From Oscillospiraceae bacterium (GTDB lineage Bacteria; Bacillota; Clostridia; Oscillospirales; Oscillospiraceae), in contig JAETNP010000001.1 of assembly GCA_021768185.1 (NCBI GenBank), positions 1 to 64,000 of the forward strand: DNA of 64,000 bases. Direction: 5' to 3'. The notes under the pieces were generated by a model. The model did no database searches and was not told where the DNA came from. It worked only from the letters and a program-made list of their open reading frames with translations. The position numbers and the translations under genes are program-made. Each line of letters opens with the position of its first letter. Position 1 is the first letter of the stretch. Below, piece after piece: positions 26,369 to 34,588 of the stretch.

Positions 26369-27643
26369 TTACACCAATCTCACGCCGCCCACGGGCCGGA
26401 TGGTCAGCACGTGGCACATCCCCTCGCCCAGGACCCGCTCCATTTCGGCCTTGAAGTTATCCAGCATATCCAGGGGCACAAACGCCTGGATGGTCCCGGC
26501 GAAGCCGCCGCCGTGGACCCGGCAGGCCCCCCTGCCGTTCAGCAGCCGCTCGGCAAGGCTGAGGGCCAGCGCCACCTCCTGATGCTCCTTGTACCCGGCG
26601 GGGACCACGTTTTGCAGATACCGCCAGCTGGAGAGCCCGGATTCCTTAACAAGAGCCAGGAAGCGCTCAAAATCTCCCCGCCGCAGGGCGGAGACCTGAT
26701 CCTCCACCCGGCGGTTGTCGTCGTAGACGTGCATGGCCCGCAGGACCGCCCGGTCGCCGCACTCACGGCGCAGCGCAGGCAGGGCGGCATAAAAGTCCTC
26801 CGACCGCACCTCCCGCAGGACACTCTTTCCGAAGTGGGCGCAGACCTTCTTCAGTTCCCCGGGAACGGCGGCGTACTCGTCCGTCAGGTCCGCGTGGTCC
26901 GCGCCGCTGTCGATAATGCACAGAGCATGGCCGGCGGAGGTGAAGTCGAAGTCCAGCTTCTCCACCACCGGATGGTCGTTGTCGGCAAAATCAATGGTCA
27001 CCATACCGCCCACGGAGGAGCCCATCTGGTCCAGCAGGCCGCTGGGCTTTCCGAAATAGACATTCTCGGCATACTGGCCGATCTGAGCCAACTGCACCGG
27101 AGTACACTTGTCCTCATTGAACAGACTGTTGAAAATATTCCCCAGCAGCACCTCCAGCGCCGCGCTGGAGCTGAGGCCGCTGCCCTTGAAGACAGTGGAG
27201 GTGGTGTAGGCGTTGAAGCCCTCCAGACGGCACCCCTGCCGGGCGAACCAGGCGGCGGTCCCCCGCAGGATGGAAACCGAGCGGTTATACTCCTCGGGGT
27301 GTACCTCCAGGTCGTCCAGGTCCACCACGTCCATAGGGAACCCCTCGCTCTGTAACCGGATGACCCGCTCCCCGTTGGGGGCTGCGGCGGCAATGATGTC
27401 CAGATCGACGCTGCCGGCCAGGACCCTGCCGTGCTGGTGGTCGGTGTGGTTGCCGCCGATCTCCGTCCGGCCCGGGGCGGAGAACACCGCCGCCCGGTCA
27501 CAGGAACCGAATGTCTCCGTAAAGCCCTTAAAAAGCCCCCGGTAGCGCCGCACCTGAGCGGGAACGTCGGCAGGCGCGTACAGGCCGGCGATGGCCGTCT
27601 CCAGCCGTCCGAAATCCGCCGCAGGGGAAAACGTACAATCCAT
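26369..27643 (-). CDS. Galactokinase
   Basis: A 424-residue GHMP kinase that phosphorylates galactose to galactose-1-phosphate. The galactokinase signature PGRTEIGGNHTDHQHG sits at 57-72 and the ATP loop GSGLSSSAALE near 147-157; GGGFAGTIQAF near the C-terminus is GHMP motif 3. The start at 27643 has GGGAGG just upstream. A TATAAT box lies at 27694-27689 (minus) with only a weak -35, which fits activator-dependent transcription. An AraC regulator gene lies directly upstream. Confidence 0.95.
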   Translation of the reverse strand: MDCTFSPAADFGRLETAIAGLYAPADVPAQVRRYRGLFKGFTETFGSCDRAAVFSAPGRTEIGGNHTDHQHGRVLAGSVDLDIIAAAAPNGERVIRLQSEGFPMDVVDLDDLEVHPEEYNRSVSILRGTAAWFARQGCRLEGFNAYTTSTVFKGSGLSSSAALEVLLGNIFNSLFNEDKCTPVQLAQIGQYAENVYFGKPSGLLDQMGSSVGGMVTIDFADNDHPVVEKLDFDFTSAGHALCIIDSGADHADLTDEYAAVPGELKKVCAHFGKSVLREVRSEDFYAALPALRRECGDRAVLRAMHVYDDNRRVEDQVSALRRGDFERFLALVKESGLSSWRYLQNVVPAGYKEHQEVALALSLAERLLNGRGACRVHGGGFAGTIQAFVPLDMLDNFKAEMERVLGEGMCHVLTIRPVGGVRLV

Positions 27644-27775
27644 AGGAAAACCTCCCGAAACAATTGTTTTTTAGTTCTATTGTTCCTTATTATATATGGC
27701 CCTCTCCCCATTGAACATGGATTTTTTGTGCATCCGCTCCCACTTTTTTGTCAGAATGGGGAGCAGGCTCGGTCC

Positions 27776-27808
27776 ATAAAAAACGCCGGGAGGCGATTCG
27801 CCTCCCGG
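27776..27808 (-). terminator. Terminator of the AraC regulator gene
   Basis: Inverted repeat CCGGGAGGCG...CGCCTCCCGG (27786-27808), followed on the minus strand by CGTTTTTTAT. Confidence 0.8.
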
Positions 27809-27837
27809 TACGTCCGTTCCTCTATGAAGTCCACAGT

Positions 27838-28686
27838 CTATTCCGCCTCGCTTCTGTGCTGGATGGCATACTGGCGGGGGGAGATCCCCTTCACGTCCTT
27901 GAACGCCCGGGAGAAATAAAACGGGTCCTCAAAGCCCACCGAGGTGGAGATCTCCTGAATGGAGCAGTTCGTATCGGCCAGCAGGGCGCAGGCCCGCTCG
28001 ATGCGGTACTCCAGCAGGAAGCGCTTGGGGGAGATCTGGAAGCGCTTGACGAAGCGGCGGTAAAGACTGGAATGGCTGACGGAGGCGTAGGCCGCCAGGC
28101 CCTCCACGGTAATAGGCTCCTCATAGTGGTTGATGATGTACTCCGCCGCCAGCAGGGCGCAGTCCCCCGCATCCACTCCCTCCCTGCTGGGATGCTGGGC
28201 CGTGCGCACCAGGAAGGCCAGCAGGTCGCACAGCCGCGCCGTCATCTCCAGCTGCTCCCAGGGCTGGGTGCCATAGTGGTCGTACACCGTCCGGATCAGC
28301 CCCCGCAACTCCTCGCTGTCCCGTCCGCGGTAGACCGGATCCTCCGGCGTGAAGTCCGTCCGCTCCATGTATCCGCCGGCGTCCAATCCCCCGAAGCCCA
28401 CCCAGACATACTCCCAGGGCTGCAAAGCGTCGGCGCAGTAGTGGATGGTAGTGTCCGGGTAGACCAGGAACGTGTCCCCCGCGGAAAGCTCGTAGCGCTT
28501 GTCCCGGCACACATAGACGCCCTTCCCGCTGACAACGTGGTGGAGCAAAAAATGGTTGCGAATCCCCGGCCCCCAGCCATAGCCGGGAGAGCACTGTTGA
28601 CAGCCCGTATTCTGGACATAGAGCGATGCCGTACGGCGTTCCAGTTTCATGGAATGTTTATAAATGCTGCTTGTGGTCTCGTTCAT
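27838..28686 (-). CDS. AraC family transcriptional regulator
   Basis: A 282-residue regulator with an N-terminal cupin-like sensing domain (FLLHHVVSGKGVYVC; GDTFLVYPDTTIHY) and a C-terminal AraC double helix-turn-helix (about 185-275; YASVSHSSLYRRF and the second recognition region SVGFEDPFYFSRAFKDVKG). Such proteins are usually sugar-responsive activators. It lies immediately upstream of galK on the same strand and the galK promoter lacks a good -35, so control of galKT is likely but not proven. Confidence 0.88.
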   Translation of the reverse strand: MNETTSSIYKHSMKLERRTASLYVQNTGCQQCSPGYGWGPGIRNHFLLHHVVSGKGVYVCRDKRYELSAGDTFLVYPDTTIHYCADALQPWEYVWVGFGGLDAGGYMERTDFTPEDPVYRGRDSEELRGLIRTVYDHYGTQPWEQLEMTARLCDLLAFLVRTAQHPSREGVDAGDCALLAAEYIINHYEEPITVEGLAAYASVSHSSLYRRFVKRFQISPKRFLLEYRIERACALLADTNCSIQEISTSVGFEDPFYFSRAFKDVKGISPRQYAIQHRSEAE

Positions 28687-28762
28687 TATGACATCCTCCT
28701 CCTCTCAGATTGCCTGCCCGGGCTGACGGGCAGAGGGAAGCCGTAAGGAGCATCCCCACATA

Positions 28763-28794
28763 TTCATTATAATGAACTTCCAGCCGTTTGTCCA
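28763..28794 (-). promoter_or_regulatory. Promoter of the AraC regulator gene
   Basis: On the minus strand TGGACA (28794-28789), a 17 bp spacer, then TATAAT (28771-28766). The -10 is centred in a perfect palindrome TTCATTATAATGAA (28763-28776). The rest of the AraC-his intergenic region (28795-28929) is AT-rich with no gene. Confidence 0.65.
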
Positions 28795-28929
28795 CAAGAG
28801 TTGCAATTTTCCTGCGCAAAACAGATAATTCTACTGTTTTAACCAACAAATTGCGCTCCATTTGTGGAAATTGACAAATATTTATCAACCCTCTGAAAAA
28901 AATCTGACGTTTTTCCAGTTTCTCTTGTC

Positions 28930-28976
28930 TTGACTTTTTTCATTCACCATGTTACCATGCTAAAGTACAAAAGTAC
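28930..28976 (+). promoter_or_regulatory. Histidine operon promoter with GTAC operator-like repeat
   Basis: TTGACT (28930-28935), a 17 bp spacer, then TACCAT (28953-28958). Just downstream, near the expected start point, is GTAC-AAAA-GTAC (28965-28976), a plausible operator for the TrpR-like protein encoded by the first gene. Confidence 0.6.
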
Positions 28977-28991
28977 GAAGGAGGACTGCTC

Positions 28992-29300
28992 GTGGAGGTA
29001 TTTCATGGAGAGGGCGCGGATCTGCTGGTTCGGGCGATTCTGGCGCTGGAGACCCCGGCGGAATGCCGGGCCTTTTTGGAGGATCTGATGACCGGCAAGG
29101 AGATCCAGGACTGTTCTCAGCGGATTCTTGTGGCCAAAATGCTGGGGCAGAAGCAGGTCTACAACGCCATTGCCGCCGCCACCGGCGCCAGCACCGCCAC
29201 AATCAGCCGGGTCAACCGCTGCTGCTCCTATGGCGCAGGCGGGTATCAGCTGGTTCTGGACCGGCTGGCGAAAAGCAAGGAACAGGAGGAGCATGGATGA
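28992..29300 (+). CDS. YerC/TrpR-superfamily regulator (likely HisR)
   Basis: A 102-residue helical protein of the YerC/YecD TrpR-related family (AILALETPAECRAFLEDLM; the helix-turn-helix includes QKQVYNAIAAATGASTATI split here at QVYNAIAAATGAST and ISRVNRC). TrpR-type repressors bind an amino acid as co-repressor. This family is typically found at his operons and has been proposed as the histidine repressor HisR. GTG start at 28992 with AAGGAGG 7 bp upstream. It overlaps hisZ by 4 bp (ATGA), so it is the first gene of the operon. Confidence 0.85.
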   Translation: MEVFHGEGADLLVRAILALETPAECRAFLEDLMTGKEIQDCSQRILVAKMLGQKQVYNAIAAATGASTATISRVNRCCSYGAGGYQLVLDRLAKSKEQEEHG

Positions 29301-30403
29301 ACGATTCCCCCATCCGCCGGCCCGACGAGCGGGCCGGACTGCTGCTGCGGGAGCTGTACCACCGCCACGGCTACCAGGGCTACCGCATGAGCAAATTCGA
29401 GCCCTACGACCTTTACGCCAGGAACAAGAGTTTTCTGGTCAGTGAGAACATCCTGACCTTCACCGATACCGACGGGCGGCTGATGGCCCTGAAGCCGGAC
29501 GTGACATTGTCCATTATCAAGAACGCCCAGCCCTCCGGCCAGGCGCTGGAGAAGGTGTACTACCACGAGAACGTCTACCGCACCTCCCCCGCCGCGGCAG
29601 GCTACCGGGAGATCATGCAGACCGGCCTGGAGTGCATCGGCGCGCTGGACCTGGCCGCCATGGGCGAGGTGCTGGCGCTGGCGGCGGAGAGCCTGGCGCT
29701 GCTCAGCGGGGAATATCTGCTGGATCTGGGCCATGTAGGGCTGGTGTCCGCTCTGCTGGCGGAGCAGGCGGGCCTGGAGGAAGCCGTCCGCGCCGGCCTG
29801 CTGGCGGAGCTGGGGCGGAAGAACGCCCCGGCCATTCGCTCTCTCTGCGCCCAGGCGGGACTGGAGCACAGCCTGGCGGAGAAGCTGTGCCGCCTCTCCC
29901 AGCTGTACGGTCCTCCCGCCCAGGTGCTCCCCCAGCTGGAGGAGCTGGCCGAATGCCGGGAGGCGCAGGCCGCGCTGGAGGAGCTGGAGGGACTGTGCCG
30001 TATTCTGGAGCGGCTGGACCTGCTGGAGCGGGTGCGGCTGGACTTCTCCATCGTCAACGATATGCGTTACTACAACGGCGTGATCTTCCGTGGATATCTG
30101 CCGGGCCTTGCCAGCGGCGTGCTGGCCGGAGGCCGGTACGACAATCTGCTGCGCCGCATGGGAAAGGCCGGCGGGGCCATCGGCTTTGCGGTCTATCTGG
30201 ACCAGCTGGAGCGGCTGGACCAGGGCAGCGACTACGACGTAGACGTACTGCTGCTCTATAGCCTCCAGGACGACCCCGCCGCGGTGGCGGAGCGCACCCG
30301 GGCGCTGATGGCGGAGGGAAAGTCCGTCCGTGCGGAACGGACGGCGCCCCCGCGGCTGCGGTACCGTGAGCTGGTCCGCTTTTCGGAAGGGGGTCCGGCA
30401 TGA
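29297..30403 (+). CDS. ATP phosphoribosyltransferase regulatory subunit HisZ
   Basis: A 368-residue class II aminoacyl-tRNA-synthetase-like protein related to HisRS (FTDTDGRLMALKPDVT; late motif ASGVLAGGRYDNLL). It lacks tRNA-charging function and forms a hetero-complex with short-form HisG, giving activity and histidine feedback inhibition. The ATG overlaps the regulator gene and the stop overlaps hisG (ATGA), implying coupled translation. Confidence 0.92.
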   Translation: MNDSPIRRPDERAGLLLRELYHRHGYQGYRMSKFEPYDLYARNKSFLVSENILTFTDTDGRLMALKPDVTLSIIKNAQPSGQALEKVYYHENVYRTSPAAAGYREIMQTGLECIGALDLAAMGEVLALAAESLALLSGEYLLDLGHVGLVSALLAEQAGLEEAVRAGLLAELGRKNAPAIRSLCAQAGLEHSLAEKLCRLSQLYGPPAQVLPQLEELAECREAQAALEELEGLCRILERLDLLERVRLDFSIVNDMRYYNGVIFRGYLPGLASGVLAGGRYDNLLRRMGKAGGAIGFAVYLDQLERLDQGSDYDVDVLLLYSLQDDPAAVAERTRALMAEGKSVRAERTAPPRLRYRELVRFSEGGPA

Positions 30404-31035
30404 TGGAGCTTTTGAACATCGCCCTCCCCAAGGGCCGTTTGGGTGAGAAAGTCTACGCCCGGTTCAAGGCCGCCGGGTACCCCTGCCCCTCCATCGAGGA
30501 GGAGAACCGGAAGCTGATTTTTGAGAACGAGGAGGCCGGGGTCCGGTACTTTTGGGTGAAGCCGTCGGACGTGGCCATATACGTGGAGCGGGGCGCGGCG
30601 GATATCGGCGTGGCCGGAAAGGACATCCTGCTGGAGTACGAGCCGGACGTCTACGAGCTGGCGGACCTGGGGCTGGGCAAATGCCGGATGTGCGTGGCGG
30701 CAAAGAAGGATTTCCGGGACCGGATGGACCGGGTCCTGCGGGTGGCCACCAAGTTTCCCCATATTGCGGGGGGCTACTACGCCACCCTGAGTCGGGAGAT
30801 CGACATCATCCACCTCAACGGCTCCATTGAGATTGCGCCCATTCTGGGGCTCAGCGACGTGATCGTGGACATTGTCGAGACCGGAAAAACCCTGCTGGAG
30901 AACGATCTGGAGCCCAAGGAGACCATCGTGCCCATCTCGGCCCGGCTGATCGCCAACAAGGTGGGCTATAAATTCAAGCACGAACAGATCACGGAACTGT
31001 GCCGCCGGATGGAGGCGCTTTCGGAGAAAGGATAA
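30400..31035 (+). CDS. ATP phosphoribosyltransferase, short form (HisG)
   Basis: A 211-residue HisG(S) that joins ATP and PRPP in the first step of histidine synthesis. The start LNIALPKGRLGEK and the PRPP loop DIVETGKTLLEN are present. It lacks the C-terminal regulatory domain of long HisG, which matches the presence of hisZ just upstream. The ATG at 30400 overlaps the hisZ stop by 4 bp. Confidence 0.95.
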   Translation: MMELLNIALPKGRLGEKVYARFKAAGYPCPSIEEENRKLIFENEEAGVRYFWVKPSDVAIYVERGAADIGVAGKDILLEYEPDVYELADLGLGKCRMCVAAKKDFRDRMDRVLRVATKFPHIAGGYYATLSREIDIIHLNGSIEIAPILGLSDVIVDIVETGKTLLENDLEPKETIVPISARLIANKVGYKFKHEQITELCRRMEALSEKG

Positions 31036-31041
31036 GCTGCC

Positions 31042-32310
31042 ATGGTAAAAGTTTTAGACGCGTCCCGGGTCCCCCTTTCGGAAATTCTGGACCGGACGGA
31101 GGAGCAGCGGGACATTTCCGGCGCTGTAGCCAATATTCTTGCGGACGTACGGCAGAACGGCGACGCCGCCCTGCGGCGCTACACCAGGGAGTTCGACAAA
31201 GCGGAGCCGGACGCCCTGGAGGTTCCCCGGGAACAGCTGGACAAGGCCCTGGCGGACCTGGAGCCCGGCCTGCGCGCCGTGCTGGAGGAGGCGGCGGAGA
31301 ACATCCGCGCCTTCCACCGCCGGCAGGTGCAGCATGGATTCGTCATCAGCGACAAGCCCGGCATCGTTCTGGGTCAGAAGGTGGCGCCCATTGAGAAAGT
31401 AGGCGTGTACATCCCCGGGGGCACCGCTCCCCTGCCCTCCACCGTCCTGATGGACTGCATTCCGGCTAAAATCGCGGGATGCTCGGAAATCATTATGGTC
31501 TCCCCGCCCACCTGCAATGGGGACATTGCCCCCATCATCCTGGCGGCGGCGCGGATCGCCGGGGTGGACCGGGTGTTCCGCTGCGGCGGGGCCCAGGCGG
31601 TGGCGGCGCTGGCTTATGGCACGGAGAGCGTCCCCCAGGTGGACAAGATCGTAGGGCCCGGCAATCCCTTCGTGCAGGAGGCGAAGCGGCAGGTCTTCGG
31701 ACAGGTGGGCATCGACATGATCGCCGGTCCCAGCGACATTCTGGTGATCGCCGACGGAAAGAGCGACCCCCGCCAGGTGGCGGCGGACCTGCTCAGTCAG
31801 GCGGAGCACGCAGGCGGCTGCGCCGTCCTGGTCACCGACTCCCCCGCCCTGGCCCAGGACGCGGCCCGGGAAATGGAGCGGCAGCTGGAGGACCTGCCCA
31901 CCAGAGAGACCGCCCGGGTGTCCCTGGAGCGGAATGGGAAGATCGTTCTTGTCAAAGACATTCCGGAGGCGGTGCGCATTGCCAACGCCCTGGCCCCGGA
32001 GCACCTGGAGTTATGTCTGGATGATCCCTTTGCCTATCTGGGCGAGGTGAAGAACGCCGGGTCCATTTTCCTGGGCCGCTCCTGCCCGGAGGCGGTGGGG
32101 GACTACTTTGGGGGGACTAACCATACTCTCCCCACCGAGGGGACGGCTCGTTTTTCCAGTGCGCTTTCGGTGGAGGATTTTGTGAAGAAGTCCCAGTTTG
32201 TTTACTATTCCGACGCCGCCCTGGCGGAGGCAGCGCCCAAAATCGCTGCCTTTGCCCGGCAGGAGGGGCTGGAGGCCCACGCAAGGAGTGCGCTGGCCCG
32301 GTCCCGATAA
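31042..32310 (+). CDS. Histidinol dehydrogenase (HisD)
   Basis: A 422-residue enzyme oxidising histidinol to histidine in two NAD-dependent steps. Recognisable parts are YIPGGTAPLPSTVLM, the NAD-region FRCGGAQAVAALAYGT, DMIAGPSDILV, and the zinc/catalytic region LLSQAEHAGGCAVLVT. It starts 6 bp after hisG. It is followed by a 623 bp non-coding insertion rather than directly by hisC. Confidence 0.96.
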   Translation: MVKVLDASRVPLSEILDRTEEQRDISGAVANILADVRQNGDAALRRYTREFDKAEPDALEVPREQLDKALADLEPGLRAVLEEAAENIRAFHRRQVQHGFVISDKPGIVLGQKVAPIEKVGVYIPGGTAPLPSTVLMDCIPAKIAGCSEIIMVSPPTCNGDIAPIILAAARIAGVDRVFRCGGAQAVAALAYGTESVPQVDKIVGPGNPFVQEAKRQVFGQVGIDMIAGPSDILVIADGKSDPRQVAADLLSQAEHAGGCAVLVTDSPALAQDAAREMERQLEDLPTRETARVSLERNGKIVLVKDIPEAVRIANALAPEHLELCLDDPFAYLGEVKNAGSIFLGRSCPEAVGDYFGGTNHTLPTEGTARFSSALSVEDFVKKSQFVYYSDAALAEAAPKIAAFARQEGLEAHARSALARSR

Positions 32311-32333
32311 TACGATACCGCATTCTCGGACCG

Positions 32334-32470
32334 GCCCCGGGGGCTCCTCGCCCCCGGACTCCTCGCCTACTTTTCGCGCCCGCGAAAAGTAGGCAAAAGC
32401 GGGCTTAAACCTACGGTTTAAGGATCCCTTCTCGGTCCCGCCTCCGGCAAGGGACCTCGGCGAGGAGTTT
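32334..32470 (-). repeat. Multi-hairpin intergenic repeat, copy 2 (reverse orientation)
   Basis: The reverse complement aligns element for element with 28-167: GAGGTCCC/GGCGGGACC, then a CTTAAACC/GGTTTAAG stem in place of AGGACC/GGTCCT, then GCCTACTTTT/AAAAGTAGGC, GAGGAGTCC and GGGGGC/GCCCCC. Stem swaps preserve pairing. Confidence 0.75.
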
Positions 32471-32775
32471 ACGGACTGCTGTGGAGATGAAGAGTTGCGG
32501 TGCCTCGTGAACGAGCGGTCCTTCGGGGATCTGATCTAGTGGTCTGGCAGTTGACCAGCTCCGCCTGACGGCCTTTCAAAGGGGTAGAGCCATCTACGGG
32601 GATTTGGTCTAACGGACCAATGTGCAAAAAAGCACCCTCCGCAGGGACCCCCGTGCCGCGTGCCGCGCGGCAACCAGTAGTCCCGATAGAACTGTGCGCA
32701 GAAGTAAGCACCGGCATCGGCTAAGTGCACCGGAGATAGGCCAGTAATCTAAAGGTCGTAGCGAACATAATCAAA
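32466..32775 (+). ncRNA. Highly structured non-coding segment, possible orphan omega-RNA (HEARO)-like
   Basis: No credible reading frame is present, but many perfect stems occur in order: CTCG/CGAG (32504-32515), TGGTC/GACCA (32540-32557), GTAGA/TCTAC (32584-32597), TTGGTC/GACCAA (32604-32620), GTGC/GCAC (32622-32635), and GGGAC/GTCCC (32644-32684) enclosing TGCCGCG/CGCGGCA (32654-32672). Size, density of stems and a location inside mobile-looking DNA fit a HEARO-type RNA that guides IscB nucleases; my recollection of that family supports this only loosely. No HNH nuclease gene is next to it. Other possibilities are another guide RNA of an IS200/605-type element or an unrelated structured RNA. 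The existence of structure is clear; the identity is a hypothesis. Confidence 0.45.
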
Positions 32776-32781
32776 ACATGA

Positions 32782-32880
32782 GGGATTCTTAAACCGCCAG
32801 GTTTAAGCGCGTTTTTGCCTACTTTTGGCGCGGGCCAAAAGTAGGCGCGGAGTCCGGGGCCGCGCAGGTCCCGGGCCATC
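32782..32880 (+). repeat. Multi-hairpin intergenic repeat, copy 3 (partial)
   Basis: It contains CTTAAACC/GGTTTAAG, GCCTACTTTT/AAAAGTAGGC, GCGGAGTCC and a GGGGCC/GGTCCC-type hairpin, in the same order as copy 1 but without the first 40 bases. It is inverted relative to copy 2, so the two flank the structured segment like terminal inverted repeats. Confidence 0.7.
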
Positions 32881-32933
32881 GTAAAGAAACAAGCATCGGC
32901 GGCCCGCAGGGCCGCAGAAGGAGAATACCACCA

Positions 32934-34001
32934 ATGAGCAGATTTTTAAGCGCCCGCTTCGCGGACTTAGAGGCATATGTCCCCGGAGAACAACCCCAGG
33001 ACATGAAATACGTGAAATTGAACACCAACGAATCCCCCTTCCCCCCCGCCCCGGCGGTGCTTGAAGCAATCAACGCCGCGGAGATCGACCGCCTGAACCT
33101 CTACCCCGACCCGGAGGGCAAAGCCCTGCGGGAAAAACTGGCGGAGCACTATGGCGTGAAGATGGAAAACGTCTTCCTGGCCAACGGGTCCGATGAGCTG
33201 CTGAATTTCTTCTTCATGACCTTCTGCGATGAGGAAAAACCCGTGGCCTATCCCGCCGTCAGCTACGGCTTCTACCCGGTCTACGCCAGCCTCTACCGCC
33301 TCCCCCATGCGGAGATCCCCCTCCGGGAGGGCTTCCGGCTGGAGCCGGACGACTACTGCGGCATCGGGAAAAACATCGTCATCGCCAACCCCAACGCCCC
33401 CACCGGACGGGCTATTAGTGTGGATGACATCGAGCGCATCGTAAAGAGCAGCCCGGACCACGTGGTCATGATCGACGAGGCTTACATCGACTTCGGCGGC
33501 GAGAGCTGCCTGCCCCTGGTGGAAAAATACGAGAACCTCCTGGTGTGCCAGACCTTTTCCAAATTCCGCTCCCTGGCGGGCGGACGGCTGGGCTTCGCCA
33601 TCGCCAGCCCCGCGCTCATTGAGGACCTGGACAAGATCAAATATTCCACCAACTCCTACAACATCAACCGCCTCACCATGGCGGCGGCCATCGCCACCAT
33701 CGAGAGCAACGACTACTATGCCGGCAACAGTCAGAAGATCCAGGCCAACCGGGCCTACACCATCGAGGAGCTGGCAAAGCTGGGCTTCGAGACCCTGCCC
33801 AGCAAGGCCAACTTCATCTTCACCCGCTGTCCCAGGGTCCCCGGCGGGAAGCTCTACCGGGATCTGAAGGCCCGGGGCGTGCTGGTGCGGCACTGGGAGA
33901 AGCCCGAGATCGCGGACTGGTGCCGGGTGACCATCGGTTCCCGGGAACAGATGGATATTTTCCTGGAGAAGGTCCGGGAGATCGTGAAGGAGGCGGAGTG
34001 A
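32934..34001 (+). CDS. Histidinol-phosphate aminotransferase (HisC)
   Basis: A 355-residue fold-type I PLP enzyme converting imidazole-acetol phosphate to histidinol phosphate with glutamate. The PLP lysine is K210 in QTFSKFRSLAGGRLGF. LNTNESPFPP near the N-terminus and NPNAPTGRA at 152-160 are family signatures. AAGGAG lies 9 bp before the ATG. Because 623 bp of repeats separate it from hisD, transcription may depend on read-through or an internal promoter that I could not identify. Its stop overlaps the hisB start by 1 bp. Confidence 0.93.
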   Translation: MSRFLSARFADLEAYVPGEQPQDMKYVKLNTNESPFPPAPAVLEAINAAEIDRLNLYPDPEGKALREKLAEHYGVKMENVFLANGSDELLNFFFMTFCDEEKPVAYPAVSYGFYPVYASLYRLPHAEIPLREGFRLEPDDYCGIGKNIVIANPNAPTGRAISVDDIERIVKSSPDHVVMIDEAYIDFGGESCLPLVEKYENLLVCQTFSKFRSLAGGRLGFAIASPALIEDLDKIKYSTNSYNINRLTMAAAIATIESNDYYAGNSQKIQANRAYTIEELAKLGFETLPSKANFIFTRCPRVPGGKLYRDLKARGVLVRHWEKPEIADWCRVTIGSREQMDIFLEKVREIVKEAE

Positions 34002-34588
34002 TGCGCAAGGCCGAAATTTCCCGCAGGACGGCGGAGACGGACATCCGGCTCTCCCTGGAGCTGGACGGCACCGGGACCAGCCGGATCGACACCGGCTGCG
34101 GCTTCCTGGACCACATGCTGACCCTGTTCGCCCGCCATGGGCGGTTCGACCTGACCGTCCAGTGCAAGGGCGATACTTACGTAGACGACCACCACACGGT
34201 GGAGGACATCGGTATCTGCCTGGGGGACGCTTTCGCCCAGGCGCTGGGTGACAAGCGGGGCGTGGTGCGCTACGGCTCCATGCTGCTGCCCATGGACGAG
34301 GCGCTGATCCTCACCGCCGTGGACCTCTCCGGCCGTGGGATGCTGTGCTATGACCTGCGCATCCCCACGGAAAAGGTGGGGACCTTCGACACGGAGCTGG
34401 CGGAGGAATTCCTCATCGCTCTGGCCCGCCGGGGGGATATGACCATCCACGTCCGCCAACTGGCGGGAAACAACAGCCACCACATCATTGAGGGCGCTTT
34501 CAAGAGCCTTGCCCGCTCCCTGGCGGCGGCGGCGGCCATTGACCCCCGGTTTTCCCAGGAAATCCCCTCTACCAAGGGGGTGCTGTAG
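34001..34588 (+). CDS. Imidazoleglycerol-phosphate dehydratase (HisB)
   Basis: A 195-residue monofunctional dehydratase with both metal-binding repeats: DTGCGFLDHML with DDHHTVEDIGI, and the second copy NNSHHIIEGAFKSLAR. There is no fused histidinol-phosphatase domain. The gene overlaps hisC and hisH by one base at each end (TGATG and TAGTG). Confidence 0.95.
   Translation: MRKAEISRRTAETDIRLSLELDGTGTSRIDTGCGFLDHMLTLFARHGRFDLTVQCKGDTYVDDHHTVEDIGICLGDAFAQALGDKRGVVRYGSMLLPMDEALILTAVDLSGRGMLCYDLRIPTEKVGTFDTELAEEFLIALARRGDMTIHVRQLAGNNSHHIIEGAFKSLARSLAAAAAIDPRFSQEIPSTKGVL

Noticed and set aside
32466..32775. Group I or II intron, RNase P or tmRNA
   Set aside because: No domain V-like hairpin, no intron ORF, and none of the conserved core sequences of RNase P or tmRNA could be found.
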